Shown piece by piece: positions 1 to 8,809 of a DNA stretch of 35,674 nucleotides. The stretch comes from Burkholderia puraquae (lineage in GTDB: Bacteria; Pseudomonadota; Gammaproteobacteria; Burkholderiales; Burkholderiaceae). The stretch covers positions 1 to 35,674 of the forward strand of contig NZ_NBYX01000039.1 in NCBI RefSeq assembly GCF_002099195.1. The letters run 5' to 3'. Both the position numbers and the translations under genes were made by a program. The notes under the pieces were generated by a model. The model was not told where the DNA came from. It did no database searches and saw nothing but the letters and a program-made list of their open reading frames with translations. The stretch's first letter is position 1. Every line of letters starts with the position of its first letter.

Positions 1-197
1 AGCCGGCCGCAGTCGGGCTATTTCGTGAACCTGCGGCGCGACGACGGCCATGCGCCGGTGCGCGAGCTGCGACCGTCGAAGCCGATCGCGATCTCGTCGT
101 CGGTCGACGTGAGCCGGCTCGTGCTGTCGACGCTGCGCTCGATCGGCACGGACGACGCGGTGCCGCTGGGCTCGCCGTATCCGGACCCGAGCCTGTT
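1..197. repeat. Terminal direct repeat, left copy
   Basis: These 197 bases are identical to 35478-35674, the last bases of the window, as far as I can compare by eye over the whole length. The copy lies inside a protein-coding frame that continues without a break from the right-hand copy, so nothing here looks like an att site, insertion-sequence end or recombination scar. The repeat is best explained by circular or tandemly repeated DNA, or by a contig that overlaps itself. Confidence 0.95.
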
Positions 198-1254
198 TCC
201 GTTCGAGAAGCTGAACCGCTACGCGTACGCGGCGGGCCGCGACAAGTCGCTGTGGGGCGTGACGGACGGGCTGCCGCCCGGGCATCCGCGGCTGATCCGG
301 CAGATCGCACGGCGCTACCTGGAAAACGGGATGTCGGTGGATCCGAACGAGATCATCGTGACGGTCGGCGCGACGGAGGCGATCAACCTGTGCCTGCAGG
401 CCGTTGCGAAGCCCGGCGACACGATCGCGGTGGAATCGCCGACGTTCTACGCGATGCTGCACGCGATCGAGCGGATGGGGATGAAGGCGATCGAGGTTGC
501 GACGCATCCGGAATACGGGATCGACATCGCGGCGCTGGCCGCGATTGCGAAGTCGCAGCCGATCGCCGCGTGCATGGTGATGCCGAACTTCCAGAACCCG
601 CTCGGCTTCCAGATGCCCGACGAGCGCAAGCGCGAACTGGTCGAGTTCGCCACGAAGGCCGGGATGCCGCTGATCGAGAACGGCGTGTATAACGAACTGT
701 ATTTCGGCGATGCGCATCCGAGTTCGTTGAAGTCGTACGACCGCAGCGGGATCGTGCTGCATTGCTCGTCGTTCTCGAAGAGCCTGACGGCTGCGTACCG
801 GATCGGCTGGGCGCTGCCGGGCCGCTATCGCGACCAGGTCGAGAAGCTGAAATTCCTGAACACGCTCGCGACGCCGTCGTTGCCGCAGCTCGCGATCGCG
901 GAGTTTCTCGAACGCGATGGTTACGAGCATCACCTGCGGCGCTTGCGCAAGGCGTATGCGCAGCAGGCGAACCTGATGCGCGCGATGGTGTCGCGGTTCT
1001 TTCCGGAAGGCACGCGCATCTCGAGCCCGGCGGGCGGGTACGTGCTGTGGGTCGAGCTGCCTGCGCAGGTCGATGCGATGCGGCTGTACCAGCTCGCGCT
1101 GGAGCAGGGGATCACGATCGGGCCCGGCTACATGTTCTCGATCACGGACAGCTACCGGAACTTCATCCGGCTGAACTACAGCAGCCCGTGGTCGCCGGAG
1201 ATCGAGCAGGCCGTGATCGCGGTCGGGAAGCTGGCCGCGGCGTGCATGCGGTGA
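1..1254 (+). CDS. MocR/PdxR-type GntR regulator, C-terminal aminotransferase-like part
   Basis: The frame is open from base 1 and encodes the fold-type I aminotransferase domain of a MocR-family transcription factor. Visible landmarks are a cofactor-binding segment (GATEAINL), an N-P motif in NFQNPLG, and the PLP lysine in SSFSKSLTAAYRIGW. The N-terminal winged-helix part is missing at the left edge but is found at 35307-35674; the 197-base repeat joins the two into a 474-codon gene, the normal size for this family. MocR proteins bind PLP and use it as an effector rather than for catalysis, often controlling B6, GABA, taurine or amino-acid genes. The target here is not evident. A clear terminator hairpin follows at 1284. 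Confidence 0.9.
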   Translation, partial: SRPQSGYFVNLRRDDGHAPVRELRPSKPIAISSSVDVSRLVLSTLRSIGTDDAVPLGSPYPDPSLFPFEKLNRYAYAAGRDKSLWGVTDGLPPGHPRLIRQIARRYLENGMSVDPNEIIVTVGATEAINLCLQAVAKPGDTIAVESPTFYAMLHAIERMGMKAIEVATHPEYGIDIAALAAIAKSQPIAACMVMPNFQNPLGFQMPDERKRELVEFATKAGMPLIENGVYNELYFGDAHPSSLKSYDRSGIVLHCSSFSKSLTAAYRIGWALPGRYRDQVEKLKFLNTLATPSLPQLAIAEFLERDGYEHHLRRLRKAYAQQANLMRAMVSRFFPEGTRISSPAGGYVLWVELPAQVDAMRLYQLALEQGITIGPGYMFSITDSYRNFIRLNYSSPWSPEIEQAVIAVGKLAAACMR

Positions 1255-1283
1255 GCGGGCGCGAGAGGTGTCTTGCGTATCGA

Positions 1284-1314
1284 CGACGAAGCCGGCCTCG
1301 TGCCGGCTTTGTCG
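1284..1314 (+). terminator. Rho-independent terminator after the MocR gene
   Basis: A 13-bp stem (one G-U pair) pairs 1284-1296 with 1302-1314 around the loop CTCGT. The core is AAGCCGGC/GCCGGCTTT and a short T-rich stretch follows. It sits 30 bases after the MocR stop codon and between converging genes. Confidence 0.75.
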
Positions 1315-1401
1315 TTTCGGCGGCATGCGGCGGTTGACGCGCCGAAGACGTCCCTCGCGGAGTCCATCGACATCACCATCGCCGCTCGTCGTCGCGGGTC
1401 G

Positions 1402-1421
1402 GGCGCTCGCAATCGAGCGCC
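1402..1421 (-). terminator. Hairpin downstream of moaD
   Basis: Perfect 8-bp stem GGCGCTCG/CGAGCGCC with loop CAAT, 22 bases beyond the moaD stop on the minus strand. There is no T-tract after it on the minus strand, so it may be an RNA 3' end protector or a weak terminator rather than a classic intrinsic one. Confidence 0.4.
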
Positions 1422-1443
1422 GCCATGACTGGCCTGACCGAGG

Positions 1444-1701
1444 TTAACCGCCCGTCACCGGCGGGAAAAACGCCACCTCGCTGTCCTCCCGCACGACGAA
1501 TTCCCCCGTCACCATCTCGAGATTGACGGCCGCGCGCACGGGCCGGTCCATCCGCAGCGCTTCGGCACTGCGCGGGTCGCGTGCGGCCAGCGTGCGGCGC
1601 AGCGCGTCGACGGTGAGTTCGCGGGCATCGATCTCGACGATTTCCGCGTCGAGATCGAGTTGCTCGCGGATGCTTGCAAAGTATTTGATTGTCAGTTTCA
1701 T
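1444..1701 (-). CDS. moaD: Molybdopterin synthase small subunit MoaD
   Basis: 85 residues with the ubiquitin-like fold pattern of MoaD (MKLTIKYFASIRE at the start, EVAFFPPVTGG at the end). The C-terminal Gly-Gly is the site that is adenylated and turned into a thiocarboxylate, which donates sulfur to precursor Z (cPMP) in the complex with MoaE. It is the last gene of the minus-strand run moeA-moaA-moaE-moaD, 56 bases after moaE. Its ribosome binding site is weak, consistent with translation within a polycistronic message. Full-length for the family. Confidence 0.95.
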   Translation of the reverse strand: MKLTIKYFASIREQLDLDAEIVEIDARELTVDALRRTLAARDPRSAEALRMDRPVRAAVNLEMVTGEFVVREDSEVAFFPPVTGG

Positions 1702-1757
1702 CGCGATGTCTTAAGAGGAATCACCCGGCGGAATCGGAACACGCGCAGCGCACACGC

Positions 1758-2327
1758 TCAGCCCCAGCGCCGCATTGCCTGGTCGTCGTGCGCCTTCGCC
1801 TCGACCCAGCCGGATACGCCGTCGTGGCGGATCTCCTTCTTCCAGAACGGGGCGTGGGTCTTCAGGAAGTCCATCAGGAATTCGCACGCATCGAACGCGG
1901 ACCCGCGATGCGCGGCGGCCACCACGACCAGCACGACCGCCTGGCCGAGCGGAATGCGCCCGACGCGATGCACGATCTTGATCGCTTCGAGCTGCCAGCG
2001 CGCGCTGGCTTCCTCGATGATGCTCCACAGGGCCTGTTCGGTCATCGTCGGATAGTGCTCGACCTCAAGCGCGACGACATCGTCGACGTCGCCTTCGTTG
2101 CGCACGACACCGAGAAAGTTCACGACCGCGCCGACATTCGGATTGCGCGCGATCGGCGCGAGCTCGGCGCCTGCGTCGATCGGCGCGTACTGCACGCGCA
2201 CTTCGAAGCCGGCGGCAATCGATGGCGGCGTTTCAGTGTGCGGCTCGGTCGCGTTGTCGGGAGCGGCGCTGCCGGCGTGCAACGGATCGTCCGGCAGCCC
2301 GGCACGGGATTCGGTGAAGGTCGTCAT
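1758..2327 (-). CDS. moaE: Molybdopterin synthase catalytic subunit MoaE
   Basis: 189 residues. Residues from about 45 carry the MoaE fold: VVNFLGVVRN, EVEHYPTM, HRVGRIPLG and VVVAAAHRG, ending in the FWKKE...WVEAKAHDD segment. The lysines in FWKKE and WVEAK belong to the active site, where MoaD thiocarboxylate sulfurs cPMP to make molybdopterin. The first 40 or so residues are an Ala/Pro/Thr-rich extension not needed for the fold. The start has a strong ribosome site (AGGAGAA) 7 bases before the ATG, which supports the long form. It lies 46 bases downstream of moaA. Confidence 0.95.
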   Translation of the reverse strand: MTTFTESRAGLPDDPLHAGSAAPDNATEPHTETPPSIAAGFEVRVQYAPIDAGAELAPIARNPNVGAVVNFLGVVRNEGDVDDVVALEVEHYPTMTEQALWSIIEEASARWQLEAIKIVHRVGRIPLGQAVVLVVVAAAHRGSAFDACEFLMDFLKTHAPFWKKEIRHDGVSGWVEAKAHDDQAMRRWG

Positions 2328-2373
2328 GACGGTTCTCCTGTAGGCGGTGCGTCCTGGGTCGCGCGGCGGCCTC

Positions 2374-3477
2374 TCAGCCGCCGACCAGCGACATGCGCAC
2401 GGTCGGATAGGTCTTGCCCGGTGCGCGGGCCGGCCGTGCGGCCCGGCGCTCGGAATAGCGGTCGTCGCGGTGCGTCCAGCGCGCGCGCACGGCGGCGGCG
2501 AGGTCGTCGGTCGACGCTGCGTCGTCGAGCCACGGCCGCAGGTCGGTGCCTTGCGTCGCGAACAGGCACGTATAAAGCTGTCCGTCGGCCGACACGCGAG
2601 CGCGCGAGCAGGTGCCGCAAAACGGATGGGACACGCTCGCGATGAAGCCGACCTCGCCCGCGCCGTCGATGTGCGCGCAACGGATCGCGGTCGCGTCGTG
2701 CGCCGGTTCGCCGACGAGCACGAGCGGATAGTGTTCGTCGATCAGTTCGCGCATCCGCGCGGCCGGCACGACCTTGTCGCCGGACCAGAAGCTCGCGCCG
2801 CCGACGTCCATGTATTCGATGAAGCGCACGGCCACGCCGGTATGCCGGAAGTGGCGCACGAGCGGCAGGATCTGGTCGTCGTTCGCGCCGCGCTCGATCA
2901 CCGCGTTGACCTTGACCGGCGCGAGCCCGGCCGCCTGCGCGGCCTCGATGCCGGCCAGCACGCGCGACACGGGCATGTCGGTGTCGCTCATCCGGCGGAA
3001 CACCACGTCGTCGAGCGCATCGAGGCTGACGGTCACGCGCGACAGGCCCGCGTCGCGCAGCGTGCGCGCCTTCGCGGCCAGCAGCGAGCCGTTGGTCGTC
3101 AGCGCGATTTCGACGGGCTTGCCGTCGACGGTCGTCAGCGCGGCGAGGCGTTCGATCAGCGCTTCGAGGTTGCGGCGCAGCAGCGGCTCGCCGCCCGTGA
3201 TGCGGATCTTTTCGACGCCGAGCGACGTGAACGCGCGGGCGATCTTTTCCAGCTGCGAGAACGACAACCGCTCGGACGACGGCATGAATGCATAGTCGGC
3301 GCCGAAGCTTTCGCGCGGCATGCAGTAGCCGCAGCGGAAATTGCATTGATCGATCACGGACAGGCGCAGGTCGCGCAGCGGGCGGCCGAGCGTGTCGGAC
3401 GTGCGGGGGAAAGCGCCGGGCGATGTGCCGCCGGAAGGTGCGGCAGCGGCCGGCGCGGCGGAAACGATGGCATTCAC
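2374..3477 (-). CDS. moaA: GTP 3',8-cyclase MoaA (radical SAM)
   Basis: Radical SAM enzyme of the first step of molybdenum cofactor synthesis, converting GTP to the 3',8-cyclo intermediate. The N-terminal SAM cluster is CNFRCGYC (C45, C49, C52); the C-terminal GTP-side cluster is C287-x2-C290-x13-C304. The protein ends in the Gly-Gly that MoaA needs for activity (MSLVGG). I chose a GTG start at 3477 (367 residues, normal length); the same frame stays open much further upstream, but that part is arginine-rich and unlike MoaA. The start is the least certain point because the ribosome site is weak. Confidence 0.93.
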   Translation of the reverse strand: MNAIVSAAPAAAAPSGGTSPGAFPRTSDTLGRPLRDLRLSVIDQCNFRCGYCMPRESFGADYAFMPSSERLSFSQLEKIARAFTSLGVEKIRITGGEPLLRRNLEALIERLAALTTVDGKPVEIALTTNGSLLAAKARTLRDAGLSRVTVSLDALDDVVFRRMSDTDMPVSRVLAGIEAAQAAGLAPVKVNAVIERGANDDQILPLVRHFRHTGVAVRFIEYMDVGGASFWSGDKVVPAARMRELIDEHYPLVLVGEPAHDATAIRCAHIDGAGEVGFIASVSHPFCGTCSRARVSADGQLYTCLFATQGTDLRPWLDDAASTDDLAAAVRARWTHRDDRYSERRAARPARAPGKTYPTVRMSLVGG

Positions 3478-3706
3478 GATCGGTTCGTCTGCCTGCAAGA
3501 AGTAAGCGGTGGGGCGTCGCCGGTCGGCCGTGCACGTGCGGATGTGGCGGCGCACGGGGCATGACGAGCCTCTTCGTGAGGATAGTCCGCCGGGTTTTTC
3601 CGGCAGGGACACAATCGCGCCCGAATTGCAGGAATACAGTTCGCCGTAAGGCCTGCGTGGCCTGCTCGGAGAATGGCGCGGATCGGGCGGGTATTCGGCG
3701 TTGCGC

Positions 3707-4921
3707 TCATGCGAGCCAGTGCGCGAATTCGTAATACGGTACCGCGTCGCCGCGTGCGATGCGCCGCCCGGCCGGCAGCCGGGCAAGCCCGCTCGCCAGC
3801 ACGAGCGATTGCAGCGTACCGGCGCCTTGCTGGCGCAGCGTATCGAGTACGGGCGCGCCGTCGAGGCCGACGGTGCAGTGCACGCGCACGAAGCGCTCGC
3901 GCTGCGCATCCGGTTCGAAGTCGACGTCGATCGGCAGCGACGGCACGATCGGCAGGCGGGCGTCGCGCCCCTGCAGGCGGCGGATCAGCGGCGCGACGAA
4001 CAGCGCGAACGCCGTCATCGCCGCGCCTGGATTGCCGGGCAGCAGCACCACCGGCCGCGTGTCGAGCCGTGCGAATGCAACCGGCTTGCCGGGCTTCATG
4101 CGCACGCCGGCGACGATGAACGATGCGCCGAGCGCGTCCAGCGCGGGGCGCAGCAGATCCTTGTCGCCGACCGACGCGCCGCCGACGCAGATCACCAGGT
4201 CGCAGCCCGCATGCAGATCGCGCAGCGCCCGATCGACGGCGGGCGAGGTGTCGGCCGCATGCGGGCTCATCGCGACTTCGGCGCCGGTTCCCGTGACCAG
4301 CGCGGCGAGCATCGGCGCATTGCTGTTGTAAATCTGTTGCGGTGCACGCGGCTGGCCGCACGCGACGAGCTCGTCGCCGGTCGTCAGGATGCCGACGCGC
4401 AGCGCCGGACGCACGTCGACACGCGCGAACCCTTGTGCGGCGGCCACGCCGACATGCATCGCGCCCATGCGCACGCCGGCCGGCACGAGCAGGTCGCCGG
4501 CGCGCACTTCCTCGCCGCGGCGGCGGATGTGTGAACCGCTGCGCTGCGGCGTGTCGAACGCGGCCCGGCCGTCCTGCTCGTGCGCGTGCTCCTGCATCAC
4601 GATGGTGTCCGCGCCGGGCGGAATCACGCTGCCGGTGAAGATGCGCGCGGCCGTGCGCGGGGCCAGCGGTGCCGGCGTGTCGCCCGCATAGCAGCGCTGC
4701 GCGACGTGCAGCGGCTCGCCCAGTGCGAGATCGGCGTGACGCACGGCGTAGCCGTCCATCGCGCTCTGGTCGGCCGGCGGCTGGTCGAGCACGGCGGTGA
4801 GCGGTGTGGCCAGCACGTGGCCGGCGGCTTCCGCGACCGGGATGGAGGTGGCGGCCTCAAGCGGCGCGAACGCGCTGGCGAAATGCTGCTGCGCGGTATC
4901 GAAATCGGTCAGGGGTTTCAT
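3707..4921 (-). CDS. moeA: Molybdopterin molybdenumtransferase MoeA
   Basis: 404 residues, normal for MoeA, which inserts molybdate into adenylated molybdopterin. Landmarks in order: the N-terminal QSAMDGYAVR motif, the domain II segment, the MPT-binding domain with TTGDELV, and GGASVGDKDLLRPAL followed by LPGNPGAAM. Its ATG overlaps the fdhD stop codon (TGATG), so the two genes are translationally coupled. About 230 bases separate it from moaA downstream; that gap shows no gene. Confidence 0.95.
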   Translation of the reverse strand: MKPLTDFDTAQQHFASAFAPLEAATSIPVAEAAGHVLATPLTAVLDQPPADQSAMDGYAVRHADLALGEPLHVAQRCYAGDTPAPLAPRTAARIFTGSVIPPGADTIVMQEHAHEQDGRAAFDTPQRSGSHIRRRGEEVRAGDLLVPAGVRMGAMHVGVAAAQGFARVDVRPALRVGILTTGDELVACGQPRAPQQIYNSNAPMLAALVTGTGAEVAMSPHAADTSPAVDRALRDLHAGCDLVICVGGASVGDKDLLRPALDALGASFIVAGVRMKPGKPVAFARLDTRPVVLLPGNPGAAMTAFALFVAPLIRRLQGRDARLPIVPSLPIDVDFEPDAQRERFVRVHCTVGLDGAPVLDTLRQQGAGTLQSLVLASGLARLPAGRRIARGDAVPYYEFAHWLA

Positions 4922-5799
4922 CAGGGGAGAGCCGGATGGGCTGGCGCAAGCGCCGGTTGAGCGGGTTGATCGGGGTGAGCGGCGTCGGGCGACACGTACT
5001 CGACGAAGCCGTCGTTGCGGCAGAAGCCGAGCAGCCGCACGCCGGCTTCGCGGGCAACGTCGATGGCGAGCGACGTCGGCGCCGAGATCGTCGCGATCAT
5101 CGGGATGCCGACCCGCGCGGCCTTGCGCACCAGTTCGTAGCTTGCGCGGCTCGACAGGAACACGAAGCCTTCGTGCAGGTTCGCGCGGCGCCGCGCGAGC
5201 CGGCCGATCAGCTTGTCGAGTGCGTTGTGGCGGCCGACGTCCTCGAACACGTCGAGCACGGCGCCGTCGCGGCCGCACCACGCGGCCGCATGGATGCCGC
5301 CCGTCTCGCGCATCAGCGTCTGGTGGGCCGGCAATGCGTGCGCGGCGCGTGCGATCGCGTCGGCGCCGATACCGGCGGCCGTGCCGGCGGCGGCGATGCG
5401 CGGCGGGTGCAGGTCGAGCTGCGCGATGCTTTCGATCCCGCATACGCCGCAGCCCGTGCGGCCGGCCAGCGCGCGCCGGTGTGCCTTCAGCGCCATGAAC
5501 GCCTGCTGCGACACGGTAAGCCGCACTTCGGCGCTGCCGGGCCGGTATTCGCTTTCGATATCGAAGACGTCCGACGCGCGCTCGACGATGCCTTCGCTGA
5601 GCGCGAAGCCGAGGGCGAACACGTCGAGGTCGATCGGGGTGGCCATCATGACCGTGTGCGCAATACCGTTGAACACGAGTGCAACCGGCGTTTCGTCGAC
5701 GACGCGGTCGACGGTGTCGCGCGCGTCGCCGGCGCGGTGGCGTGTCACATGGCACGCGGTGCTGCCGGTCGGGTCGTCGCGGCGGATGCAGGACTCCAT
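4921..5799 (-). CDS. fdhD: Formate dehydrogenase accessory sulfurtransferase FdhD
   Basis: 292 residues. FdhD passes sulfur from a cysteine desulfurase to the Mo-bis(guanine dinucleotide) cofactor of formate dehydrogenase-type enzymes. The mobile-loop motif CGVCG (C117, C120) carries the sulfur; other family segments are ETPVALVFNG near the N-terminus, the G-FxLSEGI-like segment, DVGRHNALDK and FLSSRASYELV. The ATG has a good ribosome site (GGAG). The C-terminal tail is Pro/Ala-rich. It heads the run fdhD-moeA and probably serves the YdeP-type oxidoreductase at 23852-26131, the only molybdenum enzyme in the window. Confidence 0.95.
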   Translation of the reverse strand: MESCIRRDDPTGSTACHVTRHRAGDARDTVDRVVDETPVALVFNGIAHTVMMATPIDLDVFALGFALSEGIVERASDVFDIESEYRPGSAEVRLTVSQQAFMALKAHRRALAGRTGCGVCGIESIAQLDLHPPRIAAAGTAAGIGADAIARAAHALPAHQTLMRETGGIHAAAWCGRDGAVLDVFEDVGRHNALDKLIGRLARRRANLHEGFVFLSSRASYELVRKAARVGIPMIATISAPTSLAIDVAREAGVRLLGFCRNDGFVEYVSPDAAHPDQPAQPALAPAHPALP

Positions 5800-6225
5800 G
5801 CGGTGTTCTCCAGGCGGATCGGCCGGCGGGCCGGCCGGGTCGGGCGGGTACGCCGGACCAGGGGAATCGATGCTGCCGGGCGGGCGCGGCCGAGGGGGCG
5901 CGCCGTGGCCTCGGGCAGGCGTTTCATGGGATGTTAAGGGGGATGACAGGCGCACCGGATACACAGCGCTGCAATGCAGAAAGCAGTACAGCTGACCACC
6001 CCGAAGGCACGAAATGGGGTTTCCGTACACACATCTTCGGCAGCGGAAGCAGCACAGTTTCAACGCACGTTCGAACGATTGCGAGTATCGTTGCAAACGC
6101 GATATCGTCATTCACGCTTCGATGCCATGCGATTGACTGCTTGTGTTCGCATGTGTTGTCGCCAAGCCGTCGCGCGATTTCCTGCTTCGGGCGTACGTCC
6201 TCACAACCACGAGCAAATTACGGTC
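5800..6225. promoter_or_regulatory. Divergent control region between fdhD and cydA
   Basis: This 426-base gap separates divergent genes and has no credible gene. It holds a perfect inverted repeat, AACGATTGCGAGTATCGTT at 6074-6092 (6-bp arms, 7-base spacer), and a short palindrome CGATATCG at 6100-6107, both upstream of cydA. These are plausible operator sites for an oxygen or redox regulator of the oxidase, but I cannot name the regulator. I found no canonical FNR box (TTGAT-N4-ATCAA). Confidence 0.45.
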
Positions 6226-7626
6226 ATGGAAATCTTCGATGCGTTCCATCTCGCCCGATTGCAATTCGCGTTCACGGTGTCGTTCCACATCGTGTTTCCC
6301 GCGATCAGCATCGGCATGGCGAGCTTCCTGGCGGTGCTGGAATGGCGCTACCTCGTCACCGGCGACGCCGCCTACAAATCCATGTTCCAGTTCTGGTCGA
6401 AGATCTTCGCGATCGGCTTCGGGATGGGCGTGGTCTCCGGCGTCGTGATGGCGTACGAGTTCGGCACGAACTGGGCCGGCTTTTCGCGCGTCGCGGGCAA
6501 CATCACGGGGCCGCTGCTCACGTATGAAGTGCTGACGGCGTTCTTCCTCGAAGCCGGCTTCCTCGGCGTGATGCTGTTCGGCTGGCAGCGCGTGAGCCCG
6601 CGCGCACACTTCTTCGCGACGCTGATGGTCGCGGTCGGCACGCTGATCTCGACGTTCTGGATCCTCGCGTCGAACAGCTTCATGCAGACGCCGCAGGGCT
6701 ACAAGATCGAGAACGGCCTCGTCGTGCCGGTCGACTGGTTCAAGATCGTCTTCAACCCGTCGTTCCCGTACCGTCTCGTGCACATGACGATCGCGGCGTT
6801 CATCGTCGCGGGCTTCATCGTCGCCGCGTGCGGCGCGTGGCACCTGCTGAAGGGGCGCCGCGACGAGCCGGTGAAGCGCAGCTTCTCGATGGCGCTGTGG
6901 ATGCTGCTGGTGCTCGCGCCGATCCAGATCGTCGTCGGCGACGCGCACGGGCTGAACACCCGCGAATACCAGCCGGCGAAGATCGCGGCGATCGAGGGGC
7001 TGTGGGAAACCGAGAAGGGCGGCACCGCGCTGAACCTCGTCGGCTTGCCCGACATGCAGGCGGAAACCACGCGCTATGCGATCCAGGTGCCGCACCTCGG
7101 CAGCCTGATCCTCACGCACAGCTGGGACGGCGAGATTCGCGGGCTGAAGGAATTCCCGCCGCAGGACCGTCCGTATTCACCGATCATCTTCTGGACGTTC
7201 CGGATCATGGCGGGCCTCGGGATGCTGATGCTGCTCACCGCGCTGCTCGGGCTGCTGCTGAGAAAGGGCGGGCGCCTGTATGAAACGCGCTGGTTCCAGT
7301 GGTTCGTGGTGGCGATGGGGCCGTCGGGCATCGTCGCGCTGCTGGCCGGCTGGATCACGACCGAGGTCGGGCGGCAGCCATGGACCGTGTACGGCGTGCT
7401 GCGCACCATCGATTCGGTTGCGCCGCTCAGCGCGCAGCAGGTCGGCGTGTCGCTGCTGATCTTCGTGGTCGTGTATTTCCTGGTGTTCGGAACGGGTATC
7501 TACTACATGATGAAACTGATGAAGCGCGGGCCGGCTGCCCAGGCCGGGTACATCGAGCTGCACCGGCATCCGGGGCTGCGCAAGAGCGCGCTGTCCACGC
7601 CGCTGAACGTCACCGAAGCGGAGTAA
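6226..7626 (+). CDS. cydA: Cytochrome bd-type quinol oxidase subunit I
   Basis: 466 residues, multi-pass inner-membrane subunit that oxidises quinol and binds three hemes. The equivalents of the heme ligands are visible: H21 in VSFHIVFP, H186 in YRLVHMT and M328 in FRIMAGLG. The paired glutamates of the proton path lie in TYEVLTAFFLEAG, and the signature GW...EVGRQPW is present. The quinol-binding loop between helices 6 and 7 is short, which fits the shorter CIO (cyanide-insensitive) class better than the long E. coli CydA. The frame is open further upstream, but MEIFDAFHLARLQFA is the family's start. cydB follows after 3 bases. Confidence 0.95.
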   Translation: MEIFDAFHLARLQFAFTVSFHIVFPAISIGMASFLAVLEWRYLVTGDAAYKSMFQFWSKIFAIGFGMGVVSGVVMAYEFGTNWAGFSRVAGNITGPLLTYEVLTAFFLEAGFLGVMLFGWQRVSPRAHFFATLMVAVGTLISTFWILASNSFMQTPQGYKIENGLVVPVDWFKIVFNPSFPYRLVHMTIAAFIVAGFIVAACGAWHLLKGRRDEPVKRSFSMALWMLLVLAPIQIVVGDAHGLNTREYQPAKIAAIEGLWETEKGGTALNLVGLPDMQAETTRYAIQVPHLGSLILTHSWDGEIRGLKEFPPQDRPYSPIIFWTFRIMAGLGMLMLLTALLGLLLRKGGRLYETRWFQWFVVAMGPSGIVALLAGWITTEVGRQPWTVYGVLRTIDSVAPLSAQQVGVSLLIFVVVYFLVFGTGIYYMMKLMKRGPAAQAGYIELHRHPGLRKSALSTPLNVTEAE

Positions 7627-7629
7627 GCC

Positions 7630-8637
7630 ATGCAAATCGATCTTCCTGTCGTGTGGGCCGCGATCATCGGCCTCGGCGTATTCATCTACGTGATGCTGGA
7701 CGGCTTCGATCTCGGCATCGGCCTGCTGTTTCCGTTCTTCGATGCGAAGGCCGAGCGCCAGGTGATGCTGGACACCGTCGCGCCGGTGTGGGACGGCAAC
7801 GAGACCTTCCTGGTGCTCGGCGGCGCGGGGCTCTACGGCGCGTTCCCGGTCGTGTATTCGACGCTGCTGCCGGCGAACTACCTGCCGCTGGTGCTGATGC
7901 TGGTCGGGCTGATCTTCCGCGGCGCGGCGTTCGAGCTGCGCGCGAAAGCCACCCGCACGCAACACATGTGGGATCTCGCGTTCATCGGCGGCTCGGCACT
8001 CGCCGCGCTCTGCCAGGGGATCGTGCTCGGTTCGCTGCTGCAAGGCATCAAGATCGAGCACAACCAGTTCGCGGGCGGGCCGTTCGACTGGCTGTCGCCG
8101 TTCAGCCTGCTGTGCGGGATCGGCGTGCTCGTCACGTATGCGACGCTCGGCTGCGGCTGGCTGATCCTGAAGGTCGACGGCGAACTGCAGCGCAAGATGC
8201 GGCTCCTGATGAAGCCGCTCGCGGGCGTGCTGCTCGCCGTGATGGGCGTGGTGAGCCTGTGGACCGTGATCGGGCTGCCGGCCGTCGCGCACCGCTGGTT
8301 CGGCAGCGGCAACCTCGGCTGGTTCCTGCCGGTGCCGGTCCTCGTCGTCGCGTGCGTGTGGGGCATCTTCCACACGGTGAAGCGCGAGCACGAGGCCACG
8401 CCGTTCCTGCTCACGCTCGCGCTCGTGTTCCTCGGCTACACGGGGCTCGTGATCAGCATCTGGCCGAACATCGTACCGCCGTCGCTGACGATCTGGGACG
8501 CGTCGTCGAGCCCGTCGAGCCAGAAGTTCGCGCTCGTCGGCACCGTGATCGTGCTGCCGATCATCCTCGTGTACAACGCGATGCAGTACCGCGTGTTCCG
8601 CGGCAAGGTACGCGAGGGCGACATCGGCTATCACTGA
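7630..8637 (+). CDS. cydB: Cytochrome bd-type quinol oxidase subunit II
   Basis: 335 residues, polytopic membrane partner of CydA. Family markers are YVMLDGFDLGIG near the N-terminus, VWDGNETFLV, and FRGAAFELR. A ribosome site (GGAG) overlaps the cydA stop codon, so the pair is one transcription unit. I found no small CydX-like peptide after it, and no cydDC export genes in the window. The ATG at 7630 gives the normal length. Confidence 0.96.
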   Translation: MQIDLPVVWAAIIGLGVFIYVMLDGFDLGIGLLFPFFDAKAERQVMLDTVAPVWDGNETFLVLGGAGLYGAFPVVYSTLLPANYLPLVLMLVGLIFRGAAFELRAKATRTQHMWDLAFIGGSALAALCQGIVLGSLLQGIKIEHNQFAGGPFDWLSPFSLLCGIGVLVTYATLGCGWLILKVDGELQRKMRLLMKPLAGVLLAVMGVVSLWTVIGLPAVAHRWFGSGNLGWFLPVPVLVVACVWGIFHTVKREHEATPFLLTLALVFLGYTGLVISIWPNIVPPSLTIWDASSSPSSQKFALVGTVIVLPIILVYNAMQYRVFRGKVREGDIGYH

Positions 8638-8692
8638 ACGCCGCCCGATGTGACGGGTGCAACGGGGGCAGTGGGCGCGGGCGTATCGTCAC

Positions 8693-8756
8693 GCGCAACG
8701 CGGCGCCCGGCCCGGCAGTCACCCGACAGCGGCCCGCCACGCGCGGGCCGTTGCGC
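8693..8756. other. Structured intergenic region after cydB
   Basis: An outer stem GCGCAACG (8693-8700) pairs with CGTTGCGC (8749-8756) and encloses an inner hairpin GGCCCG (8731-8736)/CGGGCC (8744-8749); the two share one base, so they partly compete. There is no T-tract. It may act as a transcript-end or processing structure between cydAB and the next gene. Confidence 0.35.
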
Positions 8757-8809
8757 ATCGGGCGCCGGCGTGCCGTTTCGTGCATTTCCCTGGCAGTCGA
8801 GAAAACACC

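Noticed and set aside
3478..3909. N-terminal extension of MoaA by 144 residues
   Set aside because: The extension is arginine- and serine-rich, unlike any MoaA, and overlaps the 3' end of moeA; the GTG at 3477 gives the family length.
5974..6225. N-terminal extension of CydA by 84 residues
   Set aside because: The family begins at MEIFDAFHLARLQF; the extension is not conserved in style and covers the regulatory dyad.
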